A DNA stretch of 64,000 nt, taken from Hymenobacter aranciens. GTDB lineage: Bacteria; Bacteroidota; Bacteroidia; Cytophagales; Hymenobacteraceae. This document shows positions 32,935-42,138 of this stretch, one piece after another; position 1 is the first letter of the stretch; the number at the start of each line of letters is the position of its first letter. Location: positions 55,747 to 119,746 of the forward strand of contig NZ_JAUQSY010000019.1 in assembly GCF_030580865.1 (NCBI RefSeq). The letters run 5' to 3'. The position numbers and the translations under genes were made by a program. The notes beneath the pieces were generated by a model. That model was not told where the DNA came from, did no database searches, and worked only from the letters and a program-made list of their open reading frames with translations.

Positions 32935-33904
32935 GGTTGGTATTGTGGGCGGGGCTGGCTACACGGCCGGCGAATTAATTCGGATTCTATTGCACCACGA
33001 GTTTGTGGAGCTGGCGGCTATTGTCAGCTTTTCGAATGCCGGAAATCCAGTGTATCAGGTGCACGATGATTTGGTGGGCGACACGGAATTGCTGTTTACC
33101 GCCGAGCTGGCGGGTGATGAAGACGTGGTATTTCTGTGTTTGGGCCACGGCAATTCCAAAGTGTGGCTGGAAAAGCACCCGCTGCCCGAAGCTACCACTA
33201 TTATTGACCTCAGCAATGATTTTCGGTTGGTGGCAGATGCGGAATTTGGCAACCGTGAGTTTATTTATGGCTTGCCCGAATTAAATAAAGTACGCATTCA
33301 GCAGGCCCAAAGCATCGCTAATCCGGGCTGTTTTGCCACGGCAATTCAATTAGCACTATTGCCGCTGGCTGCCGCTGGCAAACTCACGGATGACGTGCAT
33401 GTTTCGGCCATCACCGGCTCAACTGGGGCCGGGCAGAGCTTATCGGAAACGGTGCATTTTTCGTGGCGTACTAATAATGTGTCCATTTACAAGCCTTTTA
33501 CGCACCAGCATTTGGGTGAAATAGGGGAGAGCCTAATGCAATTGCAGCCGCAATTGGATGCTGACGTACATTTTATTCCCTACCGCGGCAATTTCTCGCG
33601 GGGCATTTTCGCCAGCGTTTACACTCCTTCGGATTTAACACAGGAAGAGGCGCAGGAGCTGTATCGGGAATACTACGCCGAGGCGCCATTTACCACAGTT
33701 TCGGAGAAAGAAATCCACCTCAAGCAGGTTGTCAATACCAATAAATGCCTGCTGCACGTGCAGAAAATCGGCAAGCAATTATTAATTACCTCGGCAATTG
33801 ATAATCTGGTGAAAGGTGCGTCGGGGCAGGCGGTGCAGAATATGAATTTAGTTTTTGGCCTGCCGGAAACGACAGGCCTCAACCTTAAATCGGTGCTTTT
33901 CTAA
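32924..33904 (+). CDS. argC: N-acetyl-gamma-glutamyl-phosphate reductase
   Basis: A 326-residue NADPH-dependent reductase, third step of the pathway. The nucleotide-binding start VGIVGGAGYTAGELIRILL and the active-site cysteine in SIANPGCFATAIQLA (Cys136) are seen, as is a HFIPYRGNFSRGIF segment near the histidine region. It starts on an ATG inside argG (11-base overlap) and its stop TAA overlaps the ATG of argD as TAATG, so the three genes are translationally coupled. Codon use here is more AT-rich than in argG, with many ATT and AAT codons; this mild shift continues into argD. Confidence 0.96.
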   Translation: MKIRVGIVGGAGYTAGELIRILLHHEFVELAAIVSFSNAGNPVYQVHDDLVGDTELLFTAELAGDEDVVFLCLGHGNSKVWLEKHPLPEATTIIDLSNDFRLVADAEFGNREFIYGLPELNKVRIQQAQSIANPGCFATAIQLALLPLAAAGKLTDDVHVSAITGSTGAGQSLSETVHFSWRTNNVSIYKPFTHQHLGEIGESLMQLQPQLDADVHFIPYRGNFSRGIFASVYTPSDLTQEEAQELYREYYAEAPFTTVSEKEIHLKQVVNTNKCLLHVQKIGKQLLITSAIDNLVKGASGQAVQNMNLVFGLPETTGLNLKSVLF

Positions 33905-35067
33905 TGGAGCTTTTCAACGTTTATCCGCTCGTCGACATCACGCCCGTGCGGGCACTGGGAGCCAAACTCTGGGACGATAAAGGCCAGGAATACCTGGACT
34001 TTTACGGCGGTCACGCCGTGATTTCTATTGGCCACAGCCACCCGCACTACGTGCAGCGGCTTACGGAGCAGCTGCAACATATCGGATTCTATTCCAACTC
34101 GGTGCAGATTCCAATTCAGACGCAGTTGGCGCACAAGCTGGGCCAGGTGTCGGGCTACGATGACTACGCGCTGTTCCTGTGTAACTCGGGAGCCGAGGCC
34201 AACGAGAATGCGCTTAAACTGGCCTCCTTCCACACCGGTAAAAAACGCGTTATTGCCTTTAAAGGCGCGTTTCATGGGCGCACCTCAGGGGCAGTGGCCG
34301 CGACGGATAATCCTAAAATCGTGGCACCTTTCAATGCTGGCCACGCCATTTCCTTTATGGAATATGACTTGGCGGCGGTAGAAAAGATATTGCAGGGCGG
34401 CGACGTATGTTCAGTAATTATTGAGCCAATTCAGGGCGTGGGTGGTATAATTATGCCTTCCGATGAATTCCTGCAGAGCTTGGCGATTTTGTGTAAGCAG
34501 TACGGCGTGCTGTTAATTGCTGACGAAGTACAAAGCGGCTATGGCCGGAGTGGTAAATTCTTCGCGCACCAGCACGTCGGAATTAAACCCGATATTATCT
34601 CGGTAGCCAAGGGCATGGGCAATGGCTTTCCTATCGGCGCAACTCTGATTTCACCTGAGTTGAAGGCTTCTTACGGCTTGCTGGGCACTACTTTCGGGGG
34701 CAACCATCTGGCCTGCGCGGCTGCGCTAGCGGTGCTGGAAGTCATTGAAACAGAAAAGCTGGTGCAGCATGCTGCGGCAATGGGCGACTACCTCCGCACC
34801 GATTTGGAGAACCACGCCGGCGCGGAAGAAATCCGCGGCCGAGGGTTGATGATGGGAATTAAATACGACTTCCCCATCAAGGACGTACGCGACAAATTGC
34901 TGACGGATTACCGCATTTTTGTGGGCAATGCCTCAGACCCCACGGTGCTACGGCTGTTGCCCCCGCTAAATATCACCAAGCCGGAAGTTGACCGGTTTTT
35001 GCAGGCGCTGTATGCGCTGACGGAAAAACCGGTAGAGGTGATTCAGCAAGCTTCGGCGCTGGACTAG
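33904..35067 (+). CDS. argD: Acyl-ornithine aminotransferase
   Basis: A 387-residue PLP-dependent aminotransferase that converts N-acyl-glutamate semialdehyde to N-acyl-ornithine. Signs are LYFYGGHAVISIGHSHP-like start (DFYGGHAVISIGHSHPHYV), NSGAEANENALKLA, GAFHGRTSGA, the PLP-binding lysine in ISVAKGMGNGFPIGA (Lys236) and GTTFGGNHLACAAALAVLE. Length is normal for the family. It overlaps argC by one base and is followed by a 130-base gap that contains a palindromic repeat before carA. Acetyl or succinyl specificity cannot be told here. Confidence 0.95.
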   Translation: MELFNVYPLVDITPVRALGAKLWDDKGQEYLDFYGGHAVISIGHSHPHYVQRLTEQLQHIGFYSNSVQIPIQTQLAHKLGQVSGYDDYALFLCNSGAEANENALKLASFHTGKKRVIAFKGAFHGRTSGAVAATDNPKIVAPFNAGHAISFMEYDLAAVEKILQGGDVCSVIIEPIQGVGGIIMPSDEFLQSLAILCKQYGVLLIADEVQSGYGRSGKFFAHQHVGIKPDIISVAKGMGNGFPIGATLISPELKASYGLLGTTFGGNHLACAAALAVLEVIETEKLVQHAAAMGDYLRTDLENHAGAEEIRGRGLMMGIKYDFPIKDVRDKLLTDYRIFVGNASDPTVLRLLPPLNITKPEVDRFLQALYALTEKPVEVIQQASALD

Positions 35068-35069
35068 AA

Positions 35070-35184
35070 TGGTATAGGAACGCAATATTTTGAGCCTTAC
35101 TGTTTAACAACTCGCTTTGAAAGGCACATCCGAGTTTACAATAACATCAGCAACGATTGAGACGCAAAATATTGCATCTCTACA
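35070..35184. repeat. GTAGAGACGC-family repeat, decayed long form
   Basis: The right arm, 35159-35183, reads GAGACGCAAAATATTGCATCTCTAC; the left arm near 35076 (GGAACGCAATATTTTGAG) is a damaged complement. It fills most of the gap between argD and carA. Confidence 0.7.
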
Positions 35185-35197
35185 ATCAGAACGATAG

Positions 35198-36280
35198 ATG
35201 TCTCAAACCGTAAAACTTATCCTCAAAGACGGTACCGAAATAGAAGGTCAATCCTTCGGCGCGTTCACTTCATCGGCCGGCGAAGTTGTGTTCAGCACGG
35301 CTATGACCGGCTATCCCGAAAACCTGACCGACCCGTCGTTCGCCGGTCAGATTCTGGTGCTTACCTACCCGATGGTGGGCAACTACGGCGTACCCGGCGA
35401 GGAATTATACGAGTCGATTTCGCAGATTTTCGAGTCGGATAAAATTCACATTGCCGGGCTGGTGGTGAATTATTACTCCGAAGAGCACAGCCACTGGAAC
35501 GCCGCCAAAAGCCTCGGCGACTGGTTGAAGGAGTATGACATCCCCGGTATCTGCGGTGTGGATACGCGCATGCTCACCAAAATCCTACGGGAAAAAGGCG
35601 CCATGCTAGGCAAAATCGTGGCCGGAGAAGACGTGCCCCTGCACGACCCCAACCAGGACAACCTCGTGGCCCAGGTGAGCCCCACCGAAGTGACGCGCTA
35701 CGGCCAGGGCCAGCACAAAATCGTGCTCGTGGACTGCGGCACCAAAACTAACATCCTCCGTTGCTTCCTGAACCGGGATGTGGAGCTTATCCGAGTGCCC
35801 TGGGACTACGATTATAGCCAACTCGACTACGACGGCCTGTTCTTGAGCAACGGCCCCGGCGACCCCAAAATGTGCACCGCCACCATCGCCCACCTGCAAA
35901 CCGCCCTCAACCAGGACAAGCCCATTTTCGGCATCTGCCTAGGCTCGCAACTCATGGGCCTGGCGGCGGGCGGCGACACCTTCAAGCTGAAATACGGCCA
36001 CCGCAGCCACAATCAGCCGGTGAAGCTCAGCGGCACGCAGCGCAGCTACATTACCAGCCAGAACCACGGCTTCGCAATGGACCCGGCGACGCTACCGGCG
36101 GAGTGGGAAATGCTGTTTGAGAATCTGAACGACGGTACTTGCGAGGGCATTAAGCACAAAACCAAGCCGTTTTTCTCGACGCAGTTTCACCCCGAAGCAG
36201 CTGGTGGGCCGGAGGATACGGAGTTTCTGTTTGATGAATTTTTGCAGGCGGTGGCGGAGTACAAACAAGCTGCGATGTAG
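35198..36280 (+). CDS. carA: Carbamoyl-phosphate synthase small subunit
   Basis: A 360-residue glutaminase subunit that releases ammonia from glutamine for carbamoyl phosphate synthesis. The N-terminal CPSase_sm domain starts KLILKDGTEIEGQSFGA; the class I amidotransferase domain has the nucleophile in FGICLGSQLMGLA (Cys247) and the His-Glu pair in QFHPEAAGGPED. The large subunit follows 112 bases later. Its TAG stop codon is part of the left end of a palindromic repeat (GTAGCGACG), so the repeat defines the C-terminus. It serves both arginine and pyrimidine synthesis. Confidence 0.97.
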   Translation: MSQTVKLILKDGTEIEGQSFGAFTSSAGEVVFSTAMTGYPENLTDPSFAGQILVLTYPMVGNYGVPGEELYESISQIFESDKIHIAGLVVNYYSEEHSHWNAAKSLGDWLKEYDIPGICGVDTRMLTKILREKGAMLGKIVAGEDVPLHDPNQDNLVAQVSPTEVTRYGQGQHKIVLVDCGTKTNILRCFLNRDVELIRVPWDYDYSQLDYDGLFLSNGPGDPKMCTATIAHLQTALNQDKPIFGICLGSQLMGLAAGGDTFKLKYGHRSHNQPVKLSGTQRSYITSQNHGFAMDPATLPAEWEMLFENLNDGTCEGIKHKTKPFFSTQFHPEAAGGPEDTEFLFDEFLQAVAEYKQAAM

Positions 36281-36387
36281 CGACGTGACCCTTGACATCT
36301 GGTAGTTGAACGGCCAGATGCGCTCAATTAACGCACAGCAATACCAACATCAGCACCTACTTGAGACGCGAAGGGTCGCGTCTCTAC
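36277..36387. repeat. GTAGAGACGC-family repeat, long form, overlapping carA stop
   Basis: The left arm GTAGCGACGTGACCCTTGACATC (36277 on) is an imperfect complement of the right arm GAGACGCGAAGGGTCGCGTCTCTAC ending at 36387, with about 60 bases between. Its first TAG is the carA stop codon; it ends 5 bases before carB. Confidence 0.8.
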
Positions 36388-36392
36388 AGCCC

Positions 36393-39300
36393 ATGAACAA
36401 ACCCAACAAAGTCCTCATCCTTGGTTCCGGCGCGCTCAAAATCGGCGAGGCCGGGGAGTTCGATTATTCCGGCTCGCAGGCCCTCAAGGCGCTGAAAGAG
36501 GAAGGTATCCGCACCATCCTCATCAACCCGAACATCGCCACCGTCCAGACCTCCGAGGGCATGGCCGATGACGTATATTTCCTGCCCGTGACGCCCTACT
36601 TCGTGGAGGAAGTCATCAAAAAGGAGCAACCTGACGGTATTCTGGTAGCTTTCGGGGGGCAAACGGCGCTGAACTGCGCCGTGGCGCTGTATCGCGCGGG
36701 GGTGTTTGAGCAATATGGCGTGCAGGTGTTGGGTACGCCGGTGCAGGCCATCATCGATACTGAGGACCGGGATATTTTCAAGGATAAACTCGACCAGATT
36801 GGCGTGCTGTCGGCCCGCAGCGTGGCGGTGACGACGCTGGACGACGCGCTGGCCGCCGGGGAGAAAATAGGCTTTCCGATTATCGTGCGGGCGGCGTTTG
36901 CGCTGGGCGGGCTGGGCAGCGGCTTCGCCAACAACATGGACGAACTGCGGGCGCTGGCAGTGAAAGCCTTCACGACTTCCGACCAGATTCTGGTGGAGGA
37001 ATCGCTGAAGGGCTGGAAGGAAGTGGAGTACGAAGTAGTGCGCGACCAGTACGACAACTGCATCACGGTCTGCAACATGGAAAACTTCGACCCCATCGGC
37101 ATCCACACCGGCGAGAGCATCGTGGTGGCCCCGTCGCAGACGCTCAGCAACCGCGAGTACCACAAGCTGCGCAGCATCGGCATCAAGACCATTCGCCACC
37201 TGGGCATCGTGGGCGAGTGCAACATTCAGTACGCGCTGGACCCGGTTTCGGAAGATTACCGCGTGATTGAGGTGAATGCGCGGCTGTCGCGCTCCTCGGC
37301 GCTGGCCTCGAAGGCGACGGGCTACCCGCTGGCCTTCGTGGCGGCCAAGCTCAGCCTGGGCTACTCGCTGGCCGAGCTGAAAAACAGCGTGACGCAGACG
37401 ACTTCGGCCTTTTTCGAGCCGGCGCTCGACTACGTGGTGGTGAAGCTACCGCGCTGGGATTTGGGTAAGTTTGCGGGTGTCAATCGGCAGATTGGTAGCG
37501 CGATGAAAAGTGTAGGCGAGGTCATGGCCATCGGCAAATCCTTCGAGGAAGCCATCCAGAAAGGCCTGCGGATGCTGGACACCGGCAAGCGCGGCTTCGT
37601 AGCCAACCGGCCCGAGAACGTGGACGTGGCCACCATCGACAAGCTGCTGAATGAGCCCAATGAGGAGCGGATTTTTGCCATTAATCTGGCGTTTGAGGCG
37701 GGCTATACCATTGAGCAAATCCACGCGCTAACGAGAATTGACCTGTGGTTTTTGCAGCGTTTGCTTACCATTTTCCGGCTCGGCCAGCAGCTGGCGGCGC
37801 AGCGCGGCGCGGGCCTGGACGGTTTGGAAACCAGCTTGCTGCGCGAGGTCAAAAAGGCCGGCTTCTCCGACCAGCAGATTGCCGTGCAGCTACTGGGCGA
37901 GGGCGACGTGAAGGCCGACGAGCTGCTGGTGCGGGCCCGCCGCAAGGCGCTGGGCGTGCTGCCGGTCATCAAACAGATTGACACGCTGGCGGCCGAGTTT
38001 CCGGCCAAAACCAACTACCTCTACAGCACCTACCACGGCACCGAAAACGACCTCGCGCCCGAAACCGCCAAGTCGGTGGTGGTGCTGGGCTCGGGCGTGT
38101 ACCGCATCGGTTCGTCGGTCGAGTTCGACTGGTGCGGCGTGCAGGCCGTGCAGACGGCCGCCGAGGAAGGCTACAAAACCATCATCATCAACTACAACCC
38201 CGAAACCGTTTCGACCGACTACGACGTCAGCGACCGGCTGTACTTCGAGGAGCTGAGCTTCGAGCGGGTGATGGATATTCTGGACTTTGAGCAGCCCGAG
38301 GGCGTGATTCTGAGTACCGGCGGGCAGATTCCGAACAACTTGGCCACCCGGCTGGCCGAGGCGCAGGCGCCCATCCTGGGCACCGCGCCGGCCCGCATCG
38401 ACGAGGCCGAGAACCGCCACAAATTCAGCAGCATTATGGATGAGCTGGGTATTGCTCAGCCCCGCTGGCGCGAGCTGACCTCGCTGGCGGCCATGCACGA
38501 ATTCGTGAGCGAGGTGGGCTACCCGGTGCTTATCCGGCCGAGCTACGTGCTGTCGGGCGCGGCCATGAACGTAGTATCCAATGCTTTTGAGCTGGAGGCG
38601 TTCCTGAAAGCGGCCGAGGAAGTGAGCGCTGAGTATCCGGTGGTGGTGTCGGAATTCATTCAGGATGCCAAGGAAATCGAGCTGGACGCGGTGGCCGACC
38701 ACGGCGACATCGTTAGCTACGCCATTTCCGAGCACGTGGAGTTTGCCGGGGTGCATTCCGGCGACGCTACTATGTATTACCCGCCCCAGAAGGTGTACGT
38801 GGGCACCATCCGCAAGCTCAAAATCATCGCCGAAAAAATAGCCCGGCGCTACGAAATCAGCGGGCCGTTCAACATCCAGTTCCTGGAAAAGGACGGCGCC
38901 ATCCGCGTGATTGAGTGCAATATCCGAGCCTCGCGCAGCTACCCCTTTGTGTCGAAAATCTCGGGCAATAACCTCGTCCGCAAAGCCACGCAGGTGCTGC
39001 TGGGCAAGACGGTGGCCCGCGACGAAAGCGAGCGCATCTACGACCTGCCCTTCGTGGGCGTGAAGGCCCCGCAGTTCTCCTTCACCCGCCTGCCCGGCGC
39101 CGACCCGGTGCTGCGCGTGGACATGGTGAGCACCGGCGAAGTGGGCTGCCTGGGCGACACCGCCGAGGAAGCCCTGCTGAAATCGATGCTGAGCGTGGGC
39201 TACAAAATCCCGGCGAAAACGGTGCTTATTTCCGGCGGCCCCATCAAGTCGAAGGTGGCGCTGCTCTCGGCCGTGGAACTGCTGGTGAAACGCGGCTACC

Positions 39301-39623
39301 TCATCTACGCCACCCAGGGCACGCACCGCTTCTTCGCCGAAAACGGGGTGCCCAGCAGCCTGCTCTTCTGGCCCGACGACCACCAGGAACCCAACGTGCT
39401 GACCTACCTGCGCGAGAAGAAAATCGACCTCGTCATCAACATCCCTAAAAACCTCTCGAAGGGCGAGCTCGACAACGACTACAAAATCCGCCGCACCGCT
39501 ATCGACTTCGGCATCCCGCTGCTGACTAATGCGCGACTGGCCTCGGCGTTCGTGCAGGCATTCTGCAACTTGCGGATGGAGGATTTGAAGATTAAGAGCT
39601 GGAGTGAGTATCGGGCGATGTAA
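36393..39623 (+). CDS. carB: Carbamoyl-phosphate synthase large subunit
   Basis: A 1076-residue synthetase making carbamoyl phosphate from bicarbonate, ammonia and two ATP. It has the usual two homologous halves: VLILGSGALKIGEAGEFDYSG at the start and VVVLGSGVYRIGSSVEFDW near residue 565 open the two preATP-grasp units; GGQTALNCAVAL and GGQIPNNLATRL recur; ATP-grasp residues follow in IEVNARLSRSSALASKATG and IECNIRASRSYPFVSKISG; the C-terminal MGS-like allosteric domain (about 940-1076) ends the chain. ATG 36393 is chosen because the longer frame would read through the repeat. Confidence 0.97.
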   Translation: MNKPNKVLILGSGALKIGEAGEFDYSGSQALKALKEEGIRTILINPNIATVQTSEGMADDVYFLPVTPYFVEEVIKKEQPDGILVAFGGQTALNCAVALYRAGVFEQYGVQVLGTPVQAIIDTEDRDIFKDKLDQIGVLSARSVAVTTLDDALAAGEKIGFPIIVRAAFALGGLGSGFANNMDELRALAVKAFTTSDQILVEESLKGWKEVEYEVVRDQYDNCITVCNMENFDPIGIHTGESIVVAPSQTLSNREYHKLRSIGIKTIRHLGIVGECNIQYALDPVSEDYRVIEVNARLSRSSALASKATGYPLAFVAAKLSLGYSLAELKNSVTQTTSAFFEPALDYVVVKLPRWDLGKFAGVNRQIGSAMKSVGEVMAIGKSFEEAIQKGLRMLDTGKRGFVANRPENVDVATIDKLLNEPNEERIFAINLAFEAGYTIEQIHALTRIDLWFLQRLLTIFRLGQQLAAQRGAGLDGLETSLLREVKKAGFSDQQIAVQLLGEGDVKADELLVRARRKALGVLPVIKQIDTLAAEFPAKTNYLYSTYHGTENDLAPETAKSVVVLGSGVYRIGSSVEFDWCGVQAVQTAAEEGYKTIIINYNPETVSTDYDVSDRLYFEELSFERVMDILDFEQPEGVILSTGGQIPNNLATRLAEAQAPILGTAPARIDEAENRHKFSSIMDELGIAQPRWRELTSLAAMHEFVSEVGYPVLIRPSYVLSGAAMNVVSNAFELEAFLKAAEEVSAEYPVVVSEFIQDAKEIELDAVADHGDIVSYAISEHVEFAGVHSGDATMYYPPQKVYVGTIRKLKIIAEKIARRYEISGPFNIQFLEKDGAIRVIECNIRASRSYPFVSKISGNNLVRKATQVLLGKTVARDESERIYDLPFVGVKAPQFSFTRLPGADPVLRVDMVSTGEVGCLGDTAEEALLKSMLSVGYKIPAKTVLISGGPIKSKVALLSAVELLVKRGYLIYATQGTHRFFAENGVPSSLLFWPDDHQEPNVLTYLREKKIDLVINIPKNLSKGELDNDYKIRRTAIDFGIPLLTNARLASAFVQAFCNLRMEDLKIKSWSEYRAM

Positions 39624-39642
39624 CTTTTGAACCCTGATTATT

Positions 39643-39912
39643 ATGCGCCACGAAGATTTGCCGGAACGCTGGAAACTGAAGCTTCAGGAGTATTTGATTG
39701 CCAAAGGAAACACAAAGTATAGTAAGCTTGGTGCTTCGAATTTTGTGTCGGATGGTATAGTTCGAATTCGGTTTGAAGATGATTCGTACGTAGAATTCAA
39801 TTATGCTTTTGCTATTGAAGCGCCAGAGTTTCGGCAAGTCGCAGTTTTTACGGAGCATTGTGGCTACCATCTGTTTCCGTGGTATGAAGGAATAGAACTG
39901 ACAACATCGTAG
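39643..39912 (+). CDS. Small AT-rich orphan protein
   Basis: An 89-residue protein with no family I recognise. It is notable for base composition: codons such as AAT, GAA, TTT and TAT dominate, unlike the GC-rich genes on both sides, suggesting recent transfer or relaxed selection. Predicted alternating helix and beta (WKLKLQEYLIAKGNTKYSKL, then IVRIRFEDDSYVEFNYAFAIE and FTEHCGYHLFPWYEGIE) gives a compact small fold. No signal peptide. It lies 19 bases after carB and 46 before argF', with a small hairpin behind it. A toxin-antitoxin or immunity role is possible but unsupported. Confidence 0.65.
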   Translation: MRHEDLPERWKLKLQEYLIAKGNTKYSKLGASNFVSDGIVRIRFEDDSYVEFNYAFAIEAPEFRQVAVFTEHCGYHLFPWYEGIELTTS

Positions 39913-39928
39913 CCTACACCAATCCAAT

Positions 39929-39948
39929 CGCGGACCACAAAGTCCGCG
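39929..39948. repeat. Short hairpin CGCGGAC...GTCCGCG
   Basis: A 7-bp stem with 6-base loop just before argF', in the context CGTAGC...GCTAC. Similar CGCGGACT hairpins are common between genes in related bacteria. Confidence 0.5.
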
Positions 39949-39957
39949 CTACTTTCA

Positions 39958-40902
39958 ATGAAAAACTTCACCTCCTTCGCCGACGTCGGCGACTATAAAG
40001 CCCTGCTCCAGCAAGCCCTCGAAATCAAGGCCAATCCCTACGGCTACCAGCACATCGGGCGCAACAAAACCGTGGGCCTTATCTTCTTCAACCCCAGCTT
40101 GCGCACGCGGCTGAGCTCGGTGAAGGCGGCGTATAACCTGGGCGCGCAGGCCTGGGTACTCAACGCCGGGGCCGACTCCTGGACCCTGGAAATGGCCGAC
40201 GGCGCGGTGATGAACGGCGGCACCCAGGAGCACATCAAGGATGCCATTGCGGTGATGAGCCAATACTGCGACGTGCTGGGCGTGCGCACCTTTCCGACGC
40301 TCAAGGACAAGGCTGAGGACTACGGCGAAGTGGTGTTCAACAAGATTTTGCAGTACGCCACGGTGCCCGTCATCAGCCTCGAAAGCGCCACGCTGCACCC
40401 GCTGCAGAGCTTCGCCGATTTGATTACGGTGGCGGAGACGAAGAAGAAGGAGCGCGTGAAAGTGGTGCTGACCTGGGCCCCGCACGTGCGCGCCCTGCCG
40501 CAGTGCGTGCCCAACTCCTTCGCCGACTGGTTTTCGGAAATCGACTGGGTTGATTTCGTCATCACCCACCCCGAGGGCTACGAGTTGGACCCCAAATTCA
40601 CGAAGGGCGCCCGCATCGAATACGACCAGAAAAAGGCCCTCGAAGGCGCCGACTACGTGCAGGCCAAGAACTGGAGCAGCTACCAGGACTACGGTCAGGT
40701 GCTGCAAAACGACCCCTCCTGGATGCTCACGCCCGCGCACATGGAGCTGACTGACAACGCCAAATTTCTGCACTGCCTGCCGGTGCGCCGCAACGTGGAA
40801 GTGTCCGACGCCGTGCTCGATGCGCCCGGTTCGCTCATCGTTCAGGAGGCGGGCAACCGCACGTTTTCGATGCAGACGGTGCTACACGAACTGCTGAAAT
40901 AA
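39958..40902 (+). CDS. argF': N-acyl-ornithine carbamoyltransferase (AOTCase/SOTCase type)
   Basis: A 314-residue carbamoyltransferase of the Bacteroidota/Xanthomonas type that acts on N-acetyl- or N-succinyl-ornithine. Carbamoyl-phosphate motif SLRTR (47-51), HPLQS in the middle and HCLPVRRN near the C-terminus are intact. The residue that separates the two specificities (Pro90 in Bacteroides fragilis succinyl enzyme, Glu92 in Xanthomonas acetyl enzyme, from memory) is Gln90 here, in NGGTQEHIKDA, so the acyl group is undecided. It ends the plus-strand cluster before a bidirectional terminator. Confidence 0.93.
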   Translation: MKNFTSFADVGDYKALLQQALEIKANPYGYQHIGRNKTVGLIFFNPSLRTRLSSVKAAYNLGAQAWVLNAGADSWTLEMADGAVMNGGTQEHIKDAIAVMSQYCDVLGVRTFPTLKDKAEDYGEVVFNKILQYATVPVISLESATLHPLQSFADLITVAETKKKERVKVVLTWAPHVRALPQCVPNSFADWFSEIDWVDFVITHPEGYELDPKFTKGARIEYDQKKALEGADYVQAKNWSSYQDYGQVLQNDPSWMLTPAHMELTDNAKFLHCLPVRRNVEVSDAVLDAPGSLIVQEAGNRTFSMQTVLHELLK

Positions 40903-40917
40903 GTGGAGCGCAGGCAC

Positions 40918-40960
40918 AAAAAAGCGGCCCGAAACCAGCTGGTTTCGAGCCGCTTTTTTG
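40918..40960 (+). terminator. Bidirectional terminator between argF' and T9SS gene
   Basis: Stem GCGGC-(C)-CGAAACC with GGTTTCG-(A)-GCCGC, loop AGCT, flanked by AAAAA and TTTTTT. It serves both convergent genes. Confidence 0.9.
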
Positions 40961-40974
40961 CGATTTATTCAGCC

Positions 40975-42138
40975 TTATTGGACGCTGATGCGCTGGGTGC
41001 CCTGGCGCCCGTCGGCGGTGCGGATTTCCAGCAGATAGTTGCCGTGGGGCAGGCCGTTCAGGATGCTGGTGGGCTGGCCGGTGATGCCGGTGCCAGTAGC
41101 CAGGGTGCGGCCTAGTACGTCGCGCACGGTCAGCGTAACGGTTTGGCGTTGGCCATCGAGAGCGGCTAACTGCAGCGGCTGATTGCTGGCCGACGGGTTG
41201 GGGTAAGCGCTGATGCCGGTGAGGGTCAGGGCCGAGCGGGTAGCACTGACCAGCGAAGCCTCAGTAGAGTAATAGATTTCATTGGGAGCCTGGTAGCTGG
41301 CGTTAGGATAGTAAAGCTCCAGCAGCGTCTGGCCCGAGTTTTCGCGGTAGAACCAGTCGGAGTAGTACACCGTTTGCTGGCCCTGCTGCAGGTTGAGGGC
41401 GGACACGAGGGCCGCGGGAGCGGGCTGGCCGTTGAGGTATAGACTGTCGGTTTGCACGTACTTGCGACGCACCAGCAGGGCGCGCACGCTCGCGGTGCCA
41501 CCACTGGCAGCGGGTAGCAGCACGGTGCCCCAACCGGCCACGCTGTCGACGCGCACGATACGTTGAACTAGGCGCATCGGCGCATTATTGAGGAAAAAGG
41601 CCGGCACTTTCACGCGGCCGATGACGCCGACGCGGTAAGTCTGGCGTAGGCGCGAGCCGGTGGTGAAAGGAAAGCTGACTATCTGGTAATTGGCCGTCGC
41701 AGATTGGGCCGGCACGATGAGTGAGTCGGAGCTGCTACCCGTCACCTGCTGCAGGCTGTAGCGCTGGGTGGGGTTCGACTGGCCCAGGTTGCTAAGGCCG
41801 CTGGCGCTTAGCTGTTGGTAGCTAGTGCGGTTGAGGTTGATGACGCCCAGCGTCAGCGAACTGTTGACGGTGCGGGTGGCGGCGGGGAAGGGCGAGCCAG
41901 CGGCGGGGGCGGCGTAGCTGCGCACGTCGGGCGCCACGCCTTGCAGGCTGGCGTAGTTCCAGGTCTGGTTGGCGCCGAGGCCCGGGGCAGCCACATTGGT
42001 TGCCAGGGCGTTGTTCCAGCTGTCGGTAGCAGTGGCGGTAGCCGGAAAATTGCTTTGTGTGAGAGTAATGGCCGTCTGGGCCTGAGCGGCCAGGCTGCTT
42101 AGCGTAAGGGCAGCGATGGGGAGTAATAAGTGTTTCAT
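40975..42138 (-). CDS. T9SS-exported protein with C-terminal sorting domain
   Basis: A 387-residue secreted protein. Signal peptide MKHLLLPIAALTLSSLAAQAQ from ATG 42138; a mature beta-rich domain (about 25-300) containing SNFPATATATDSWNNAL, QTWNYASLQGVAPDVRSY and AFFLNNAPMRLVQRIVRVDS; and a T9SS type A sorting domain (about 315-387) starting ISAYPNPSASNQPLQL and ending with the GNYLLEIRT strand. It would cross the outer membrane through the type IX system and be attached or released. No catalytic motif recognised. Similar proteins are often produced many per genome. Confidence 0.85.
   Translation of the reverse strand: MKHLLLPIAALTLSSLAAQAQTAITLTQSNFPATATATDSWNNALATNVAAPGLGANQTWNYASLQGVAPDVRSYAAPAAGSPFPAATRTVNSSLTLGVINLNRTSYQQLSASGLSNLGQSNPTQRYSLQQVTGSSSDSLIVPAQSATANYQIVSFPFTTGSRLRQTYRVGVIGRVKVPAFFLNNAPMRLVQRIVRVDSVAGWGTVLLPAASGGTASVRALLVRRKYVQTDSLYLNGQPAPAALVSALNLQQGQQTVYYSDWFYRENSGQTLLELYYPNASYQAPNEIYYSTEASLVSATRSALTLTGISAYPNPSASNQPLQLAALDGQRQTVTLTVRDVLGRTLATGTGITGQPTSILNGLPHGNYLLEIRTADGRQGTQRISVQ

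Noticed and set aside
37890..39383. Minus-strand open frame of 497 codons
   Set aside because: Opposite carB, which is certain.
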